Origin: Marthasterias glacialis
Lineage: Eukaryota; Echinodermata; Asteroidea; Forcipulatida; Asteriidae
DNA: 64,000 bases
Direction of reading: 5' to 3'
NCBI GenBank assembly: GCA_911728455.2
Contig: OU452227.1
Span: forward strand, 14,648,110 to 14,712,109
Position numbers and translations under genes: made by a program. Below are positions 12,132 through 24,125 of the stretch, one piece after another. The notes under the pieces are model-generated. The model saw nothing but the letters and a program-made list of their open reading frames with translations. It was not told the DNA's origin and ran no database searches. The stretch's first letter is position 1, and each line of letters opens with the position of its first letter.

Positions 12132-12355
12132 CAGTGGCGTAACCAGTGGGGAGGGGTGCAGGAGTCCCTCCCACGATCAGATCTCTTGCCCCTCCCCCTC
12201 GCCAATTGAGATCGAAAAATGCAAAATAATAATAATTATCAATATTTATAATTTATAACAATAATAACAATAACAATGATAATAACAATAAATATGCCCT
12301 TTCCCCCCACATGCCCAGCCCCACAAACAAAATAAATAAATAAATAAATAAAACG
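12132..12355 (+). mobile_element. AGTGGCGTAACCAG-type element, partial
   Basis: CAGTGGCGTAACCAG opens the element, followed by GGGTGCAGG, a CTTGCCCCTCC block and GAGATCGAAAAATGCA. The same series is at 31906-32094. Its right terminus is obscured by AATA/AAAT simple repeats. hAT ancestry is suggested by the CAG start but not proven. Confidence 0.5.
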
Positions 12356-12863
12356 TCAGGTTAACCCACAGATCTTGATACATTTTTCCCATTGTTGAGT
12401 TTCCGATAATAATCCTTGTATCTCCCTTTTCAATACCAGAATAAGAGACGGCGATGCGCCCTTTGTGTTATTAAAAGTTTTGTTCACAAAGGACTGACCT
12501 CTCTTTTGGTAAGAGACCTGGGGCGAGTCGAAAATCAATATTATCAATGAGTGCAGTTCGTAGTGGGTCAACGGATCAGTTTTCAAGTTTATTTGAAACA
12601 CTATTTGCCTTTTCGTATATTCAGTACCAGATTGACGACTGACCTATGATATAACTGAATGATATGAAACATGTTTTTTTTCTATCTTTGTTTTTCTTCA
12701 TATTGCCACAGAGACAGAGTATTGTCTGCTTTTAGTCTTGGAGTGTGTGTTCGACATTTTTCGAGCCATTCATATCGTATTCCCTGTGTCCGCGTAGCAA
12801 TAATAAAAAAGACTCTCGTTGTGTCGAAAGGGGCCAGACTATTTCCTTTCCAAGATCTTCTGC
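12356..12863. other. Intergenic, nothing recognised
   Basis: No coding frame with protein character and no clear repeat structure. Confidence 0.35.
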
Positions 12864-13015
12864 GGCCCTTTTCGAAACCACGGGTTTGCCTTGATGAGCT
12901 CCAGCTTGAGGCTGCGTCTGTTACTTTGAAAACGCACGCTTTTGGTACGTGAATTCAAACAGGTGGACGGAGCCCTAAGCCGGAGCCCAAACCAAAACGT
13001 AGTTTTGAAAAGGCC
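12864..13015. mobile_element. MITE-like element with GGCC-TTTTCGAAAC ends
   Basis: GGCCCTTTTCGAAACCACGG on the left mirrors a right end reading, on the other strand, GGCCTTTTCAAAACTACG. GGAGCCC and its relatives sit just inside. The same family is at 53484-53604, with a fragment near 35850-35920. Confidence 0.6.
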
Positions 13016-13075
13016 TTTACACTAATTTGAATGTCAAGATAGTCAGGTAGTGATGGTTTGCAGGCGACTTAAGAA

Positions 13076-13251
13076 GGGCCCAATTTCATAAAAGCTTGGC
13101 GAGAACAAATTTAAAAAGAGCTCAGCAGAAAATGTGTTACCAGCCCAAAGCATGGCTTGTCTAAAGCCCGTGACCGGTTCCCTGGCTAATTTTTGCTAAG
13201 CAGATATTTTGTCAAGCGCTATTTTCTGCTTAACAGCTTTTATTGGGCCCT
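13076..13251. mobile_element. MITE-like element with GGGCCCAATTTCATA ends
   Basis: GGGCCCAATTTCATAAAAGC at the left is mirrored by GCTTTTATTGGGCCC at the right. The interior carries GCTTAGCA/AAGCAG-like motifs. I recall this terminus as very common in echinoderm genomes. Confidence 0.65.
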
Positions 13252-14819
13252 GGCACGGCATAGAGCAAGGAGCCGCCACAGTGACACATAAATCGACCGA
13301 TGTGTTTGCCTGGCATAAATGCCGAAATCCAGTCGCTTGTTATCTTGACACAGGTATCCATAAAAGCCCCTGAACACCGCATTGTTCACCTTCTCACGCA
13401 AACCCGGCGTTAGCTTGGGTTCCATTTATCTATTGTTATCCCGTAGCCTCGCTCATTTAAGGCCTCATTTACCAAATCTGATCAAATGAAACCCCGTGAA
13501 AAAAGAACGAAAAAAAAATTAAAAAGGAAGGGAAAAAAATTAAAAAGGAAGGGAAAAAAACTGTAGGCCGGTGTACCTTGAGATCGCGTGCAAGCAAATT
13601 GATACGGGAAGATTAAGTCAACACAACGGCTGAGATTATGAAGTGCAGACCGGTAGATCTGGCTGACTCTGAAATCTAAACGGACGAAGTCTAGAGAGAT
13701 ACTGTGTTAATGACTCAATTCTTGACTATTGACCGAACCTGTTATCAAGGTAGAGTTGTTTCCGGTCAAAGAACATCTTCTTTTACTATTAGAGGTTGTT
13801 GAAAATGATTCGTCTTTTTTTTTTTTTCTTTCTTTGGCGGGGGGGGGGGGGGGGAAGATCACGCACTTGATTTTGACCACCATGAACAAGCGCATATGGA
13901 CCTGACATAGTAACACTAGCAGCCATCTTTTTTCTCCCCTTGTTCAAATCCATACAACCAAACCGAGGTTGGAAGCAATATCAGTCGGACTCTTATTCGT
14001 ACATGGGCTAGTTTGACAGATTTCTTTTATGAATTTCCTATAGCACATATACATGTATACACCATATACGAATAAATCAAGAAAGAAGTCGAAACTTCCA
14101 TGTTTTTAAAACTATAAAGGTTATTGATGGTTTGATTTTATGTATCTTTGTGGTTTATGTATATTTATTTAGGTGTTTTATAGCCTTGGTGTGGTGTATA
14201 TTATCATATTGGTAATGAGTTGTCTTTTTTCTTTTTTCTTTCTTTCTTTTTTTCCTTGATCAGGTTTGATCAATTTGATCAGGTTTTTATTTTTTTAAAT
14301 ATTTAATTTTGATGGAGCTTTTGAATTGTAATTTTCAGTTTAACATGTGTCATTTTAGTGTTGTTTTAGCTAAACTGGCTTTTCGCTCTCCTTCGCAACT
14401 CTGGGTTTTCTTTAGTATAGTTATATATTTTTCTTTTTTAGTTTAAATAATGCATCAATTCAGCACTCTAGTGCTATTGCTAACACGAAAGTTTCTCTAA
14501 ATTGCATATTTTTTGTATTTCTATCATTATTATTTTGTTATGGCTTAGGCCTACAGAAAGAAATACACATTTATATGATGTACGGATATCGTCACCGGAA
14601 ACCCTATGGCTGTCATATGAAATTGCTTTCATATGAAAACCATGTATTCCCCATGAGCTAAACAAAGTGTTTGAATTTTCAACTGACGGATTTATCAAGA
14701 TCGGGGATAAAAAGAACACTTATGACTTTTGTATTTGCCCATCAACTTGGGCCAAATACTGTTATCACAACGGATTTTAAACCAGCCTAATCATTTTAGG
14801 TTATCACTCCAGTAATTCG
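13252..14819. other. Intergenic, simple tracts only
   Basis: Contains A-rich units near 13500-13560 (a doubled 21-bp A-rich block), a poly-T/poly-G tract at about 13817-13855 and a TTTC-rich stretch near 14225-14255. No gene recognised. Confidence 0.4.
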
Positions 14820-14912
14820 TAGCGTGTCGTGGCCGAGCGGTCTAGCACCGGCCTCTTCACCTAGGGTTACCTGCGAGGGTTGAGGTTGATACGTGTATTG
14901 TGTTTAAAAAAA
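14820..14912 (+). mobile_element. SINE, internally deleted copy
   Basis: CGTGTCGTGGCCGAGCGG supplies a tRNA-like A box. The sequence then jumps straight to ACCTGCGAGGGTTGAGGTTGAT, the tail region of the SINEs at 34115 and 44630, and ends with GTTTAAAAAAAGCC. The B-box half is missing, so it is not a functional tRNA gene. Confidence 0.6.
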
Positions 14913-15666
14913 GCCTTGTTGCACAAATATGAGAGAAAGTACAATCAAATGTTGTAGAATGGGTTGTCTATTGTATAACCACCAACTTTCAAAGCACATC
15001 CAAATTACACCCTGCTTTTATTGAATGGTTTGTGGGGACGTGCATTTGGCACTGCATGTCTGAACACTGAACGGGGTCTGCGACCTTTTTTTATGTAAAA
15101 CTCGATTTCAAGAAACGAGGTTATGGCCCCTTTTATGAGAAATGCTCGTTTTGATGTTCAGTTAAGATTAGTTGGAGATGTGTGGAAATTATTTGAGCCA
15201 GTTGACTTTTGATGTGTGTTTATTTTAGACCGATGGTGTTGGGTAATCTCTAATCAACGTTATCGGTTATAAATTGTTTATTCATATGAGCATCCTTTTG
15301 ATGCTCCGTCCACTACCGTTTTCACGTAACCATTTCCCCCATTGCACTGTCCATCTGGAGGGGCATAAGTCTACGTTTATTGACCTTTATCATTGTACCA
15401 CTATCTTTGGGGGTTTTCCTCTCGTAACAATAGATTTTTACCGGACCAAGGCCGAAAGGGGAAAATAGTCGGGCCCCTTTTGTCAACCAGTTTTCGTCCT
15501 CTTTAGGTTGTTGTGGGAATAAGACATAGACTGCTGTGCATGATGAAGGCCACTGAGTGAATATAAAAATGTTAACCCTCTACCCACAAAAAACATTTTT
15601 CTAATACAATATTTCGAAAAGTGCACTATAGAAACTGTGTTATTTGTATTTTCTCTGTGTAACATC
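14913..15666. other. Intergenic, nothing recognised
   Basis: No protein-like frame or clear repeat. Confidence 0.35.
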
Positions 15667-15689
15667 TGATTGCATGGATGGAGGCAACG

Positions 15690-16146
15690 TCACAGATGAC
15701 GTCAACTTCAAAGAAAAGATGAAGTCAACTTCACAGATGAAATCAACTTCAGAAATGAAGTCAACTTCACTAAATCGACTTTACAGTTGAAGTTATCTTC
15801 ACAGAAAAGATGAAGTCAACTTCACAGAATGATGAAGTCAACTTCACAGAATGATGAAGTCAACTTCACAAGTTAATTCAACTTCATAGATAAAGTCAAC
15901 TTCACATAATAATTATAAAGTCAACTTCACACATGCAGTTACCATCACATACGAAGTCAACTTCCTAAATGAAGTCAACTTAACAAATTTAGTCAACTTC
16001 ACAAAAAAGATGAAGTCAACCTCACAGATGAACTCAACTTTACATATGAAGTTAACTTCACAAATCAAGTCAACCTCGATGAAGTTAACTTCACAGTCAA
16101 AAACTTCACAGTTGAAGTCAACCCTTACAGAAAAGATGACGTCAAC
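15690..16146. repeat. 18-bp minisatellite, GATGAAGTCAACTTCACA-like
   Basis: About two dozen degenerate units with consensus GATGAAGTCAACTTCACA, some of them truncated. The core GAAGTCAACTTC is itself nearly palindromic. A perfect TGACGTCA lies at each border (15697-15704 and 16137-16144), and the internal TGAAGTCA is one base away from it. Confidence 0.9.
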
Positions 16147-16157
16147 TCATCTTAGGT

Positions 16158-17072
16158 GTGCTAGGTGTGTTTGCAACATGCCCCGATACCAGCACTGACA
16201 GGTTTGGATGTATGTTCCAAACACACCTGTCAAAGTGGTATTGGAGCATGTGTCAAACACATCTGTCTGTGCTGGTATTGCAACATGTTCCAAACACACA
16301 TTTCGGTGCTGGTATTGGAGCATGTTCCATAAAACCTGTCAGTGCTGGTATGTGAGCATATTCCAAACACACCTGTCAGTGCTGGTATGGCAGCATGTTC
16401 AAAACACACCTGTCAGTGCTGGTATTGGAGCATATTCCAAGCACACCTGTCAGTGCTGGTAATGGAGCATGTGCCAAAGACACCTGTCAGTGCTGGTATG
16501 GCAGCATGTTCAAAACACACCTGTCAGTGCTGGTATGGCAGCATGTTCAAAACACACCTGTCAGTGCTGATATTGGAGCATATTCCAAACACACCTGTCA
16601 GTGCTGGTATGGCAGCATGTTCAAAACACGCCTGTCAGTACTGATATTGGAGCATATTCCAAGCACACCTGTCAGTGCTGGTAATGGAGCATGTGCCAAA
16701 CACACCTGTCAGTGCTGGTATGGCAGCATGTTCAAAACACGCCTGTCAGTACTGATATTGGAGCATATTCCAAGCACACCTGTCAGTGCTGGTATTGGAG
16801 CATGTTCCAAACACACCTGTCAGTGTTGGTATTGGAGCATGTTCCAAACACACCTGTCAGTGCTGGTATTGGAGCATGTTCAAAACACACCTGTCAGTGC
16901 TGGTATTGGAGCATGTTCCAAACACACTGTCAGTGTTGGTAATGGAGCATGTTCTCCAATACCAGCACAGGTGTGTTTGGAACATGCTTCAATACTAGCA
17001 CTGACAGGTGTGTTGTGAATATGCTCCAATACCAGCACTGACAGGTGTGTTTGCAACATGCTCCAGTACGGG
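16158..17072. repeat. 37-bp minisatellite with inverted units at both ends
   Basis: The unit reads CATGTTCCAAACACACCTGT then CAGTGCTGGTATTGGAG. About twenty units run in plus orientation from 16208 to 16950. A single minus unit precedes them (about 16158-16206) and about three minus units follow (about 16951-17072). Adjacent units differ by only a few bases, so the array is young. As 37 is not a multiple of three, all three forward frames stay open across it; these are not genes. Confidence 0.93.
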
Positions 17073-17379
17073 AAATGGGACTCGCTTGTGGAAACAGAAC
17101 GCTCTAGCGTGGTAGACAAGCAAATGAGAGTTGAATACAAAAAAAAGCTTTTACGAATGTGTCTCTTTACATAAACATTGCAAATGATGCACTATTATTG
17201 ACGGGCACCTTGACTTCAAACAATGTAAAATCTTTATCTCACATTTATTTATTTTTTGTTGATTGATTTATTTTTTTCATTCAAGGATACAATATAGACT
17301 GAAAAGACCGATTGCAACAAATGTTTCTGTATACCTCACATTTTTTATAGAGAAAATAAGTACATGAATGGTACTTATC

Positions 17380-17840
17380 GAGGGGTTTATCAATCCAAAA
17401 GCTCACAGATTAAACAACTCAAACCATTACCAATCCTTCAGAGAAAAGTTTCCGTCTGAAAAAGTGTCAAAGTCGAAGAAATAGCATATGATAACTTCAA
17501 AATTAACTGTTGGGTAGTTCTGTTGCGCAATCAAAAGCACGTACATGCACGTGCACAAAATCCCTGCCGTTAAAAAAAAATAAAAATACAAATTATATCA
17601 AATTTTAATTTTCGTCTCATGTGAGACCAAAACTCTGCCTAATAATGCGTACAAAAATGCTGAATGCATTTGTACCGTTTTCTCGCAAATGAAACAACGA
17701 AATGAGCTGACATTTTCACAGGTTAGTTTTATTACAAATGTCTTGATTTGTGCAAAGAATGGAAGCATTTACAGACACTTCACCAATGTTGAGCTGGGAC
17801 TTTAAATGTGATCCCTTATTAGTTATATTTCTCTTGAAAA
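17380..17840 (+). repeat. Interspersed repeat, copy 1
   Basis: CCAATCC-TCAGAG, the TTCGTCTCA-GTGAGAC hairpin, AATGAGCTGACATTTTCACA, TTTTATTACAAAT and AATGTTGAGCTGGG follow in the same order at 32150-32775. AATGTTGAG also ends the block at 6757-7035. Confidence 0.6.
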
Positions 17841-18265
17841 CTAGAGGATTGAGATTAATTTACTCGTCCAAAAACCCTAAGGGTTATCTCTGCCTTGAAA
17901 AGGTCCCAGGGGCTTGATCCATTTTTAAACCCGGTATAGCTTCTGTTCCCAGGTCGCGTGTCACTCACCCGGGTTCTGAAGTACCCGACTACCGGTACCA
18001 CTTCACCATGTTGATTTACCCCCGTTTAATCATGTACACAAACTAACCATCGGAGTTCCCCTCAACAAAAGGAGTGGTGATGGTAAAGATTAAATTCATG
18101 CATGGGCATGGCAGAGCAGCAGCACCCGGCGACAACTGTGGATTGTGGGGTGGGTAAGAGAGATCGGTGAAAGCAATCAAAGTTTGTGGAGATAAATGAC
18201 ATAGTTTGATAACTATTTGGGGCATTTCTAATCGTAATTCTTTTATTGATTTTCATAAACAGTTT
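17841..18265. other. Intergenic, nothing recognised
   Basis: No gene or clear repeat. Confidence 0.35.
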
Positions 18266-19085
18266 ACTCCTGGAACTCTTCAGTTCGACTTAGAGTGACG
18301 TGATCTTTGGGTTTTTTTCAGTAGGGTTTAGTCAGTCCAAAACATATGAGAAAAATGCTTTATCATGATGGTCAAACCAAATGTTTTTTAAGAAATACAT
18401 CTTTGAAACTGTTTAGTGATCTTTGGTTTTTGGTTTTTGTTAATCTTGTTGGTGAAGAGTTGGGATCGCCGTTACAGCCTCTTTCTCACCGTTGGTCTGT
18501 AGCCAGCCTCTGTCTTTTCTACAGTATTTTCATGGTAAATGTGCCACCGGCGTGTCTGGTCTGGTTTCCCCTATCAGGGTGTTTGAGCGGGAGACCAGAC
18601 TATCTGCTTGTTCGCACCCACACACTGTAGCTTTGCCGAGATGTAGAACAAGGAGTCAGTTTTTTCCACGTATTGCATCTCTTTGGAACTCCTTGCCTGG
18701 TGCATGTTTCCCTCCACCCTACAAATTAGACCGCTTTAAGAGGAATATCAATTCCTACCTTCAGCTCCCCTGAGTAATCTTCATTTTGGACATTTTCTTC
18801 TTTGTAGGCCCCTTACTAAGAGTGGCCAGCCTTGAAGTTTGGGTGAACTTGCATCGTTTTTAAGAGTTTATTTAGTCAAAATCATAGAGTGAAATGTTCT
18901 GTCTATCATGGGCCAACCAAATCCTTTCAAGTAATATATCTTAAAACTCCTGAGCTCAAATTGATGTGACTTCAGGGTTTAATACAACGAGTCCTTTCAT
19001 TCACTGGAGAAACATGTTTTCTCTATATACGGGCAAACCTAATGTTTTCTTAAAACTTGTCCGTCTTAAATTGAACTGTGTTTAA
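18266..19085. repeat. Degenerate tandem repeat interrupted by a LINE tail
   Basis: Segments beginning TTTAGTCA and continuing through ATCATGGTCAAACCAAATG- or ATGGGCCAACCAAATCC-like text recur at about 18328, 18868 and near 19000. They share a CTTCAG/AATTGATGTGACTTCAGG spacer. The LINE fragment at 18425-18780 sits between the first and second units. Confidence 0.4.
18425..18780 (+). pseudogene. LINE reverse transcriptase C-terminus, frameshifted
   Basis: Two overlapping frames together resemble the end of a Jockey/CR1/L2-type non-LTR retrotransposon ORF2. The first gives GSPLQPLSHRWSVASLCLFY. A one-base shift near 18530 then leads to YFHGKCATGVSGLVSP, RVFERETRLSA and FFPRIASLWNSLPG, with the typical SFFPR...WNSLP ending. 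Only the last hundred or so residues remain, as expected for a 5'-truncated insertion. It is dead. Confidence 0.75.
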
Positions 19086-21835
19086 GGGAAATAGTCTCAG
19101 ATTTTAATTCAATGAAGATGAAGACATTTCAGAAAATATTTCTCAGGACACATGTTTACAAGTCCTTACTTTGTATCAAACGTCATCAGATAACGATATT
19201 TGCATTCCCTTGATAAACTAAAAAAAAAAGCTAAAGCATGCATTTCGTTACCGAAAATGTTCTTTGAAGCCTGTTTTTCTGGATGGGGACAAAAAAAAGT
19301 TTAACAGTGTGACCAAAAACACAATCAACACACCGCTGTCCGTGTTCTTGCAACTTCATTGCGATTCGTGCAGTGCTCGCTTTTGGAGTGGAGAGTGCGG
19401 GCAGGGGGTCAGAATCCGCCCATTTCTCCGGCCATTAGACGCATGCCCGCCAGGTCTATTGGAGTCGGTACACAAAGTAACACTGTCACGAAGACTCAAA
19501 TCTTATCCTCCAAAAACACCTTCGCCGTTTGTTAAGGAAACATAAATTCCTCCCAAGAATGAAGCCAGTAGATGAGGGCACCTAATCCATTCTACCCCTT
19601 GTGATGGCTCCTTTTCTCCACCGTAAAATTCGGAATCCCAACACAAAACAGGAACTGACAAAAGCTGGGATTCTTAGTCCGTGCGGTGAGTTGGCGGACA
19701 TTGTTGTGGACTACAGTGCTGACAGTGCTAACAATGGACGGCAATCTAAGACTGCTTTTGTCTCCTTTCAACCCGGCAGTGTTTACTGCAGAATTCCTAT
19801 GACTTCCGATTTGGAGATCCAAATTCCTACAATTCCAAAGTTGCGCATTAAATCATGTTGGCTTACTTTTGGATATTAATGGGGTAGATAGGGGAAATAT
19901 TTGGGGGAATTGTGCCTTGGATGATACAAGCCTGGCACACAGTCAGTGTATGTCACGAGAAAGACATGGGCCATCAGATTTGTCATTTGAAAAAAGTATA
20001 CGTCAAATAGCTAACGATTTTCAACATTTTCAAAATGGCTGTCATTGCTCATTGTTCTAATACCTACATTTGTTTTCAAAGGACACAGACCTGCATTAGC
20101 CCTACAGCCTAAAGTCTTTCTCATGGCATACCCTGACTGTGTGCCAAAGGCACAGTCCCATCACCTTCTTGTCGTATTATATTATACTCTATTCTTTGCA
20201 AATGTAACACCTTTATGTTTGTGCTTATGGTGTTTGCAGAACTGTTCTGCAAATGTCATCTAAACTTCACAACATAGTTTTCGTTTACTTTAAAACACCC
20301 AAAAAAGGAAAAACCAAATCACTGCTATCTTATTTGGTTTTTAAGAACCGGGTGTACCTCTTCATGAACTATGAGTTGATTTGGTCATTCTAATAACTGT
20401 AATTTGGGTCTGATGTTTAAAGTGTCAGTGACGCTCACATAATGTAGGTCTACTCAAACGAAAACAAAATATTTGTTTAATGTAAATATTGAAATGTAAT
20501 CATCATGTCCTGTTGGCACTTCTGTTGGGGGCAGTTTTTGTTTTGTTTCTGTTTGACCTGGACAAGTTTAAACGTAAACTATGTACTGAATTGTCTGAAG
20601 ATTTAAAATGAATAAAATAATAAGTACCGCTTTAGTCGAAACGTAGATAATAAAAAAACAGTTAGTAATTTTTGGAGACACCACCATTGTAATAGATAAG
20701 CACAGGATGTACCCGAAAGAGGTATACTGATATTGTGTACAGTATACTGACATGATTTATGTGAAGGTATACTAATAACACAACAAACTCCTTCAGCATA
20801 AGCGCATTTATTTTGTAATCAAGTGGAAATGTTTTGTTGAGATTTGGACCTAAGAAAAATGCTTAAATAACGGCAGTAAATGTATTTACTGAAAATCCAA
20901 GCGATGTCGTTTTACCAGTAAATGACATTGCGGAATATTAACTAGTAAGGCGTATGTTCCGGGTTTATTGTTCAGTTGATGGGGGCGTTTGTGGATGGTA
21001 AATCCTGAGTCGTTTGCCGTATTTTGGTTTAAGAACATTATTTTCTACCAATATTCCAACACAGTATGCATCTTACAAGTTTTTTGTTTTTCAAATTCTA
21101 AAAAAAAAAACACTTTTGATATCTCTTCCGCGGTTTGATCTCGTGATGAAGCTGTTCGTGATAAATATTGTAAGGCGCGCCCACAAGAATAGAGGTCCGG
21201 CAAAACACACGTTCCTGCGGCTGACCGGAAACAAATGACGCTCAGATACCCAGGGAGCGCGCTGGCGGCCGGCCGCAGTAATGTCATTGGCAAAACGATT
21301 ACCCCGTCATCAGCAAAACGCAAGGACACATTGCCACTCTAATGTGGATAAACAGGCTCTGTCATGAGCCCTCACAATTATTTGTTTGTGCACTCCTTTC
21401 TTTCCATTCTCCGGCTACGCCAATACAGATACATATGTTTGATAAGTATTGTGTTTATTCCGGGCCCTTATTTATCCTAGGTTTTGTCTGCTTCTTCGAA
21501 CGCCTCCAGCTATGCATTCCGGCCTCATGTCGACAACCAAAAGAAGTTGGGAAAACAAAAAATGCATAAAAACGGTTCATCCCGTGGAGTAGTGGAAATT
21601 AGAATATCGGAAGAATGTAATGAAGACGCCGAAGCCTTGTAGGTTTTGAGCCCTATTTTTTGACGTTAGTTTTTATGAAGGACGGTTTAAGTCCATACCA
21701 CCTTATTTTTAGACTACTATGAAGTGAGGCCAACTTGTTTGAGAGTATAAGCTGACCAAAATGGCGTTGCCCGGACCTGTGAGTTTTATTAGGTTAAGTA
21801 TTTTTACTTATTTCATTACCCGTGTCAGTATGGAT
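19086..21835. other. Intergenic, no gene recognised
   Basis: Open frames of up to 94 codons (for example 19264-19545 and 19601-19879) show no family resemblance. The stretch 20560-20780 is AT-rich with TATACTGA repeats. Confidence 0.35.
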
Positions 21836-21836
21836 C

Positions 21837-22160
21837 ATGTGACCTGTGACATCATATGTTTACAAAAGAGCCACAGAGCCTGGACTTCCTGCAGGCACGA
21901 TTTGTACACAGCTCAGTGGAAGAACAATTAAAAAATCTTACATTTTCTGAACATGACACTGTTTTTACCAACTTTTGATGTGAAAGAAAGGGGTCGCATC
22001 TCAAGACTTGTTCAGCTGTTATTTTTATGAATTTATGTGGAAATTATGGCGCAAAATGTAACATTTCCCATCATGATCAGTGTAGTATCTCGCCTGCCAG
22101 AAAGGCCCTGGAATGTACAAGGTCAAACTTTTGTAAACAAAGGTTACTCGGTATATAATA
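21837..22160 (+). mobile_element. Interspersed inverted-end repeat, copy 1
   Basis: This starts GACCTGTGACATCATATG with GTTTACAAAAGAGCCACAGA and ends CTTTTGTAAACAAAGGTTAC. The inner ends GTTTACAAAAG and CTTTTGTAAAC are inverted repeats. Copies occur at 54615-54945 (same strand) and 25725-25990 (opposite strand). It is about 300 bp, without coding capacity. Confidence 0.7.
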
Positions 22161-22246
22161 GTACACTAATAATTGAACCAGCAAAACCTGGACGTATTGC
22201 CTAAAAGTAACAAAGTGTTTGTCTGGAAGACTCTCCTCTTTAGTTG

Positions 22247-22650
22247 TAGTGGGCGTAACTATGGGAGGCGAAGGTCACGTGCCCCTCCAGTGAATGTCTG
22301 TGCCCCCGCCCCCAGGTGTCCTCGCATTTGTAATGGACCAGTGAGATTAAAAATTACCCAAATAACATGTTAAATTGTTAAGCTTTGATGTAGTATTACC
22401 CAATGTTTAAACATTTTTGTTCTATTTACAAGCAGATACATTACTGTAATTGTTTTACCTCCACGTCAGGCTCTCTCATGGAAAATAGCCAAACAAAACT
22501 GGCTCAACAAGAGCATTGAAAAAGGGCATACCGATCATTTGGCAAAGATTAAATTTCAAACGCAAAAAAACAGTTTTATTTGGCCAGAAGTGCTACCTCA
22601 CCTAGAAAAAAAGTGCATGCCATGTGCCCAAGTTTACTTTATTTGTCTGG
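22247..22650 (+). mobile_element. GTGGGCGTAACTA-type element
   Basis: Opens with GTGGGCGTAACTATGGGAGG, then GTGCCCCTCC, GTCTGTGCCCCC and ATTACCC-AATAA. The later text TTGGCCAGAAGTG and CCTAGAAAAAAAGTGCATG recurs with the same spacing at 42758-43110. Both belong to one family with the CAGTGGCGTAAC terminus. Confidence 0.5.
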
Positions 22651-23449
22651 CTGGCACACGCAAAAATATTTAGACCAAATATTAACAGTGATTATATATA
22701 AAATTAATATTATAAGCAAGACAGCATTCCCTTTTTGAAAAATATTGTTTTTTTCATCGCAGCTGCATGAGAAAGTGTACTACAACATTACTAAAGAATC
22801 AACACCGGATACTAGAGTATTGAAATATAATCAAAACATATGGCGTGATCGTTAGCAGTTTTATTTTTACTGTTAAGTACCGAATCCGTCAGAAACGTTT
22901 CGGAGATTTGTTTTTGGCCTCCAATGCCGAATTATATTTCTTACAAAATATGACACCTCGAGTTTTCTAGATGTATCAGTTACAGACGCGGTAATGAATT
23001 CATCTCGAGATAATGCTAACTCTCTCCCTTGATGTTCGGTTTGGGATTTGTAGGAATGTCATTCGTCATTGATCAGTTTTAGATATTCATTAAAATTGAC
23101 AAGTTCTGGTATTCGATCGCAACCTTGACTTTTCGTGTTTCCTGGAGGCCACTTGTAATTGCATCTCCAATAGGCCTATATTGAAATAAATCCTGTGATT
23201 TCAGGCTTCGTATGCTATCGTTTAAACATGGAGAGGTAGAATTGGAATTATACCTCCATGGTTTGAACAAATGGTGTATTTTCACGGGTATTCTGTGGGA
23301 TGTGGTCATTACCTTTTGGAATAGATTATAAGGTCAGATTGTTTGTTATTGAAGTTAGACTGGTGTGATCTTTAGTCGTCGCTTAATTGTTACTTTGATG
23401 AAGAAATCGTTTTGAGTTGAGTAATCATTAAAGTGTAGCTGCAACATTC
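22651..23449. other. Intergenic, nothing recognised
   Basis: No coding frame or clear repeat. Confidence 0.35.
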
Positions 23450-24125
23450 ATCGGGATGCTGAGGGTGGGGCAGTGGAGTAGAGTGGGGCATGGAGGCAGA
23501 AACCTTCATGAGTGGGGTACTAGCATTTAACACAGCACCCACCGTCTTCGGGATGCTGAAGGATTGGGGGTAGAGTGGGATGGGGCATAGAGGGAGAAGT
23601 CTTCATGAGTGTGAGTAGCATTTAAAGCATAGCACCAACCGTCTTCTGAATGGTGAAGGATGGGGTGGGTGGTAGAAGGGGGGCATGGAGACAGAAACCT
23701 TCATGAGTGTGAGTAGCATTTAAAGCTTAGCTCCTACCGTCTTCGGGATGCTGAAGGATTGGAGGTAGAGTGGGATGGGGCATAGAGGGAGAAGCCTTCA
23801 TGAGTGTGAGTAGCATTTAAAGCATAGCACCAACCGTCTTCTGAATGGTGTAGGATGGGGTGGGTGGTAGAAGGGGGGCATGGAGACAGAAACCTTCATG
23901 AGTGGAGTGAGCATTTAGAGCTTAGCTCCTAACGTCTTTGGGATGCTGAAGGATGGGGGGGTAAAGTGAGGGCATGGAGGGAGAAGCCTTCATGAGTTGA
24001 GTGAGCATTTAAAGCTTAGCTCCTACCGTCTTTGGGATGCTGAAGGATGGGTGGGGGGTAGAGTGGGGAATGGAGGGAGGAACCTTCATGATTGGAGTGA
24101 ACATTTCAAGCATAGCACCAACTCT
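23450..24125. repeat. About 97-bp tandem repeat, seven units
   Basis: Unit anchors (TCGGGATGCT or variants) fall at 23451, 23548, 23645, 23743, 23840, 23938 and 24032. Each unit has GGATGGGG..., CCTTCATGAGTG and AGCATTTAAAGC-AGC. Units 3 and 5 share TCTGAATGGT while 2 and 4 share TCGGGATGCT, so a two-unit block of about 195 bp has been duplicated. Confidence 0.92.

Noticed and set aside
14820-14912. tRNA-Ser or tRNA-Leu gene
   Set aside because: Only the A-box half is present; no B box or acceptor-stem closure, and the following sequence is SINE body.
16395-17018. 207-codon open frame through the minisatellite
   Set aside because: The repeat length is not divisible by three and lacks stops, so long frames are automatic; three overlapping frames are open at once.
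16158-17072. Regular 37-bp repeats as a CRISPR array
   Set aside because: Units are directly contiguous with no unique spacers, orientation flips at the ends, and the context is animal nuclear DNA.
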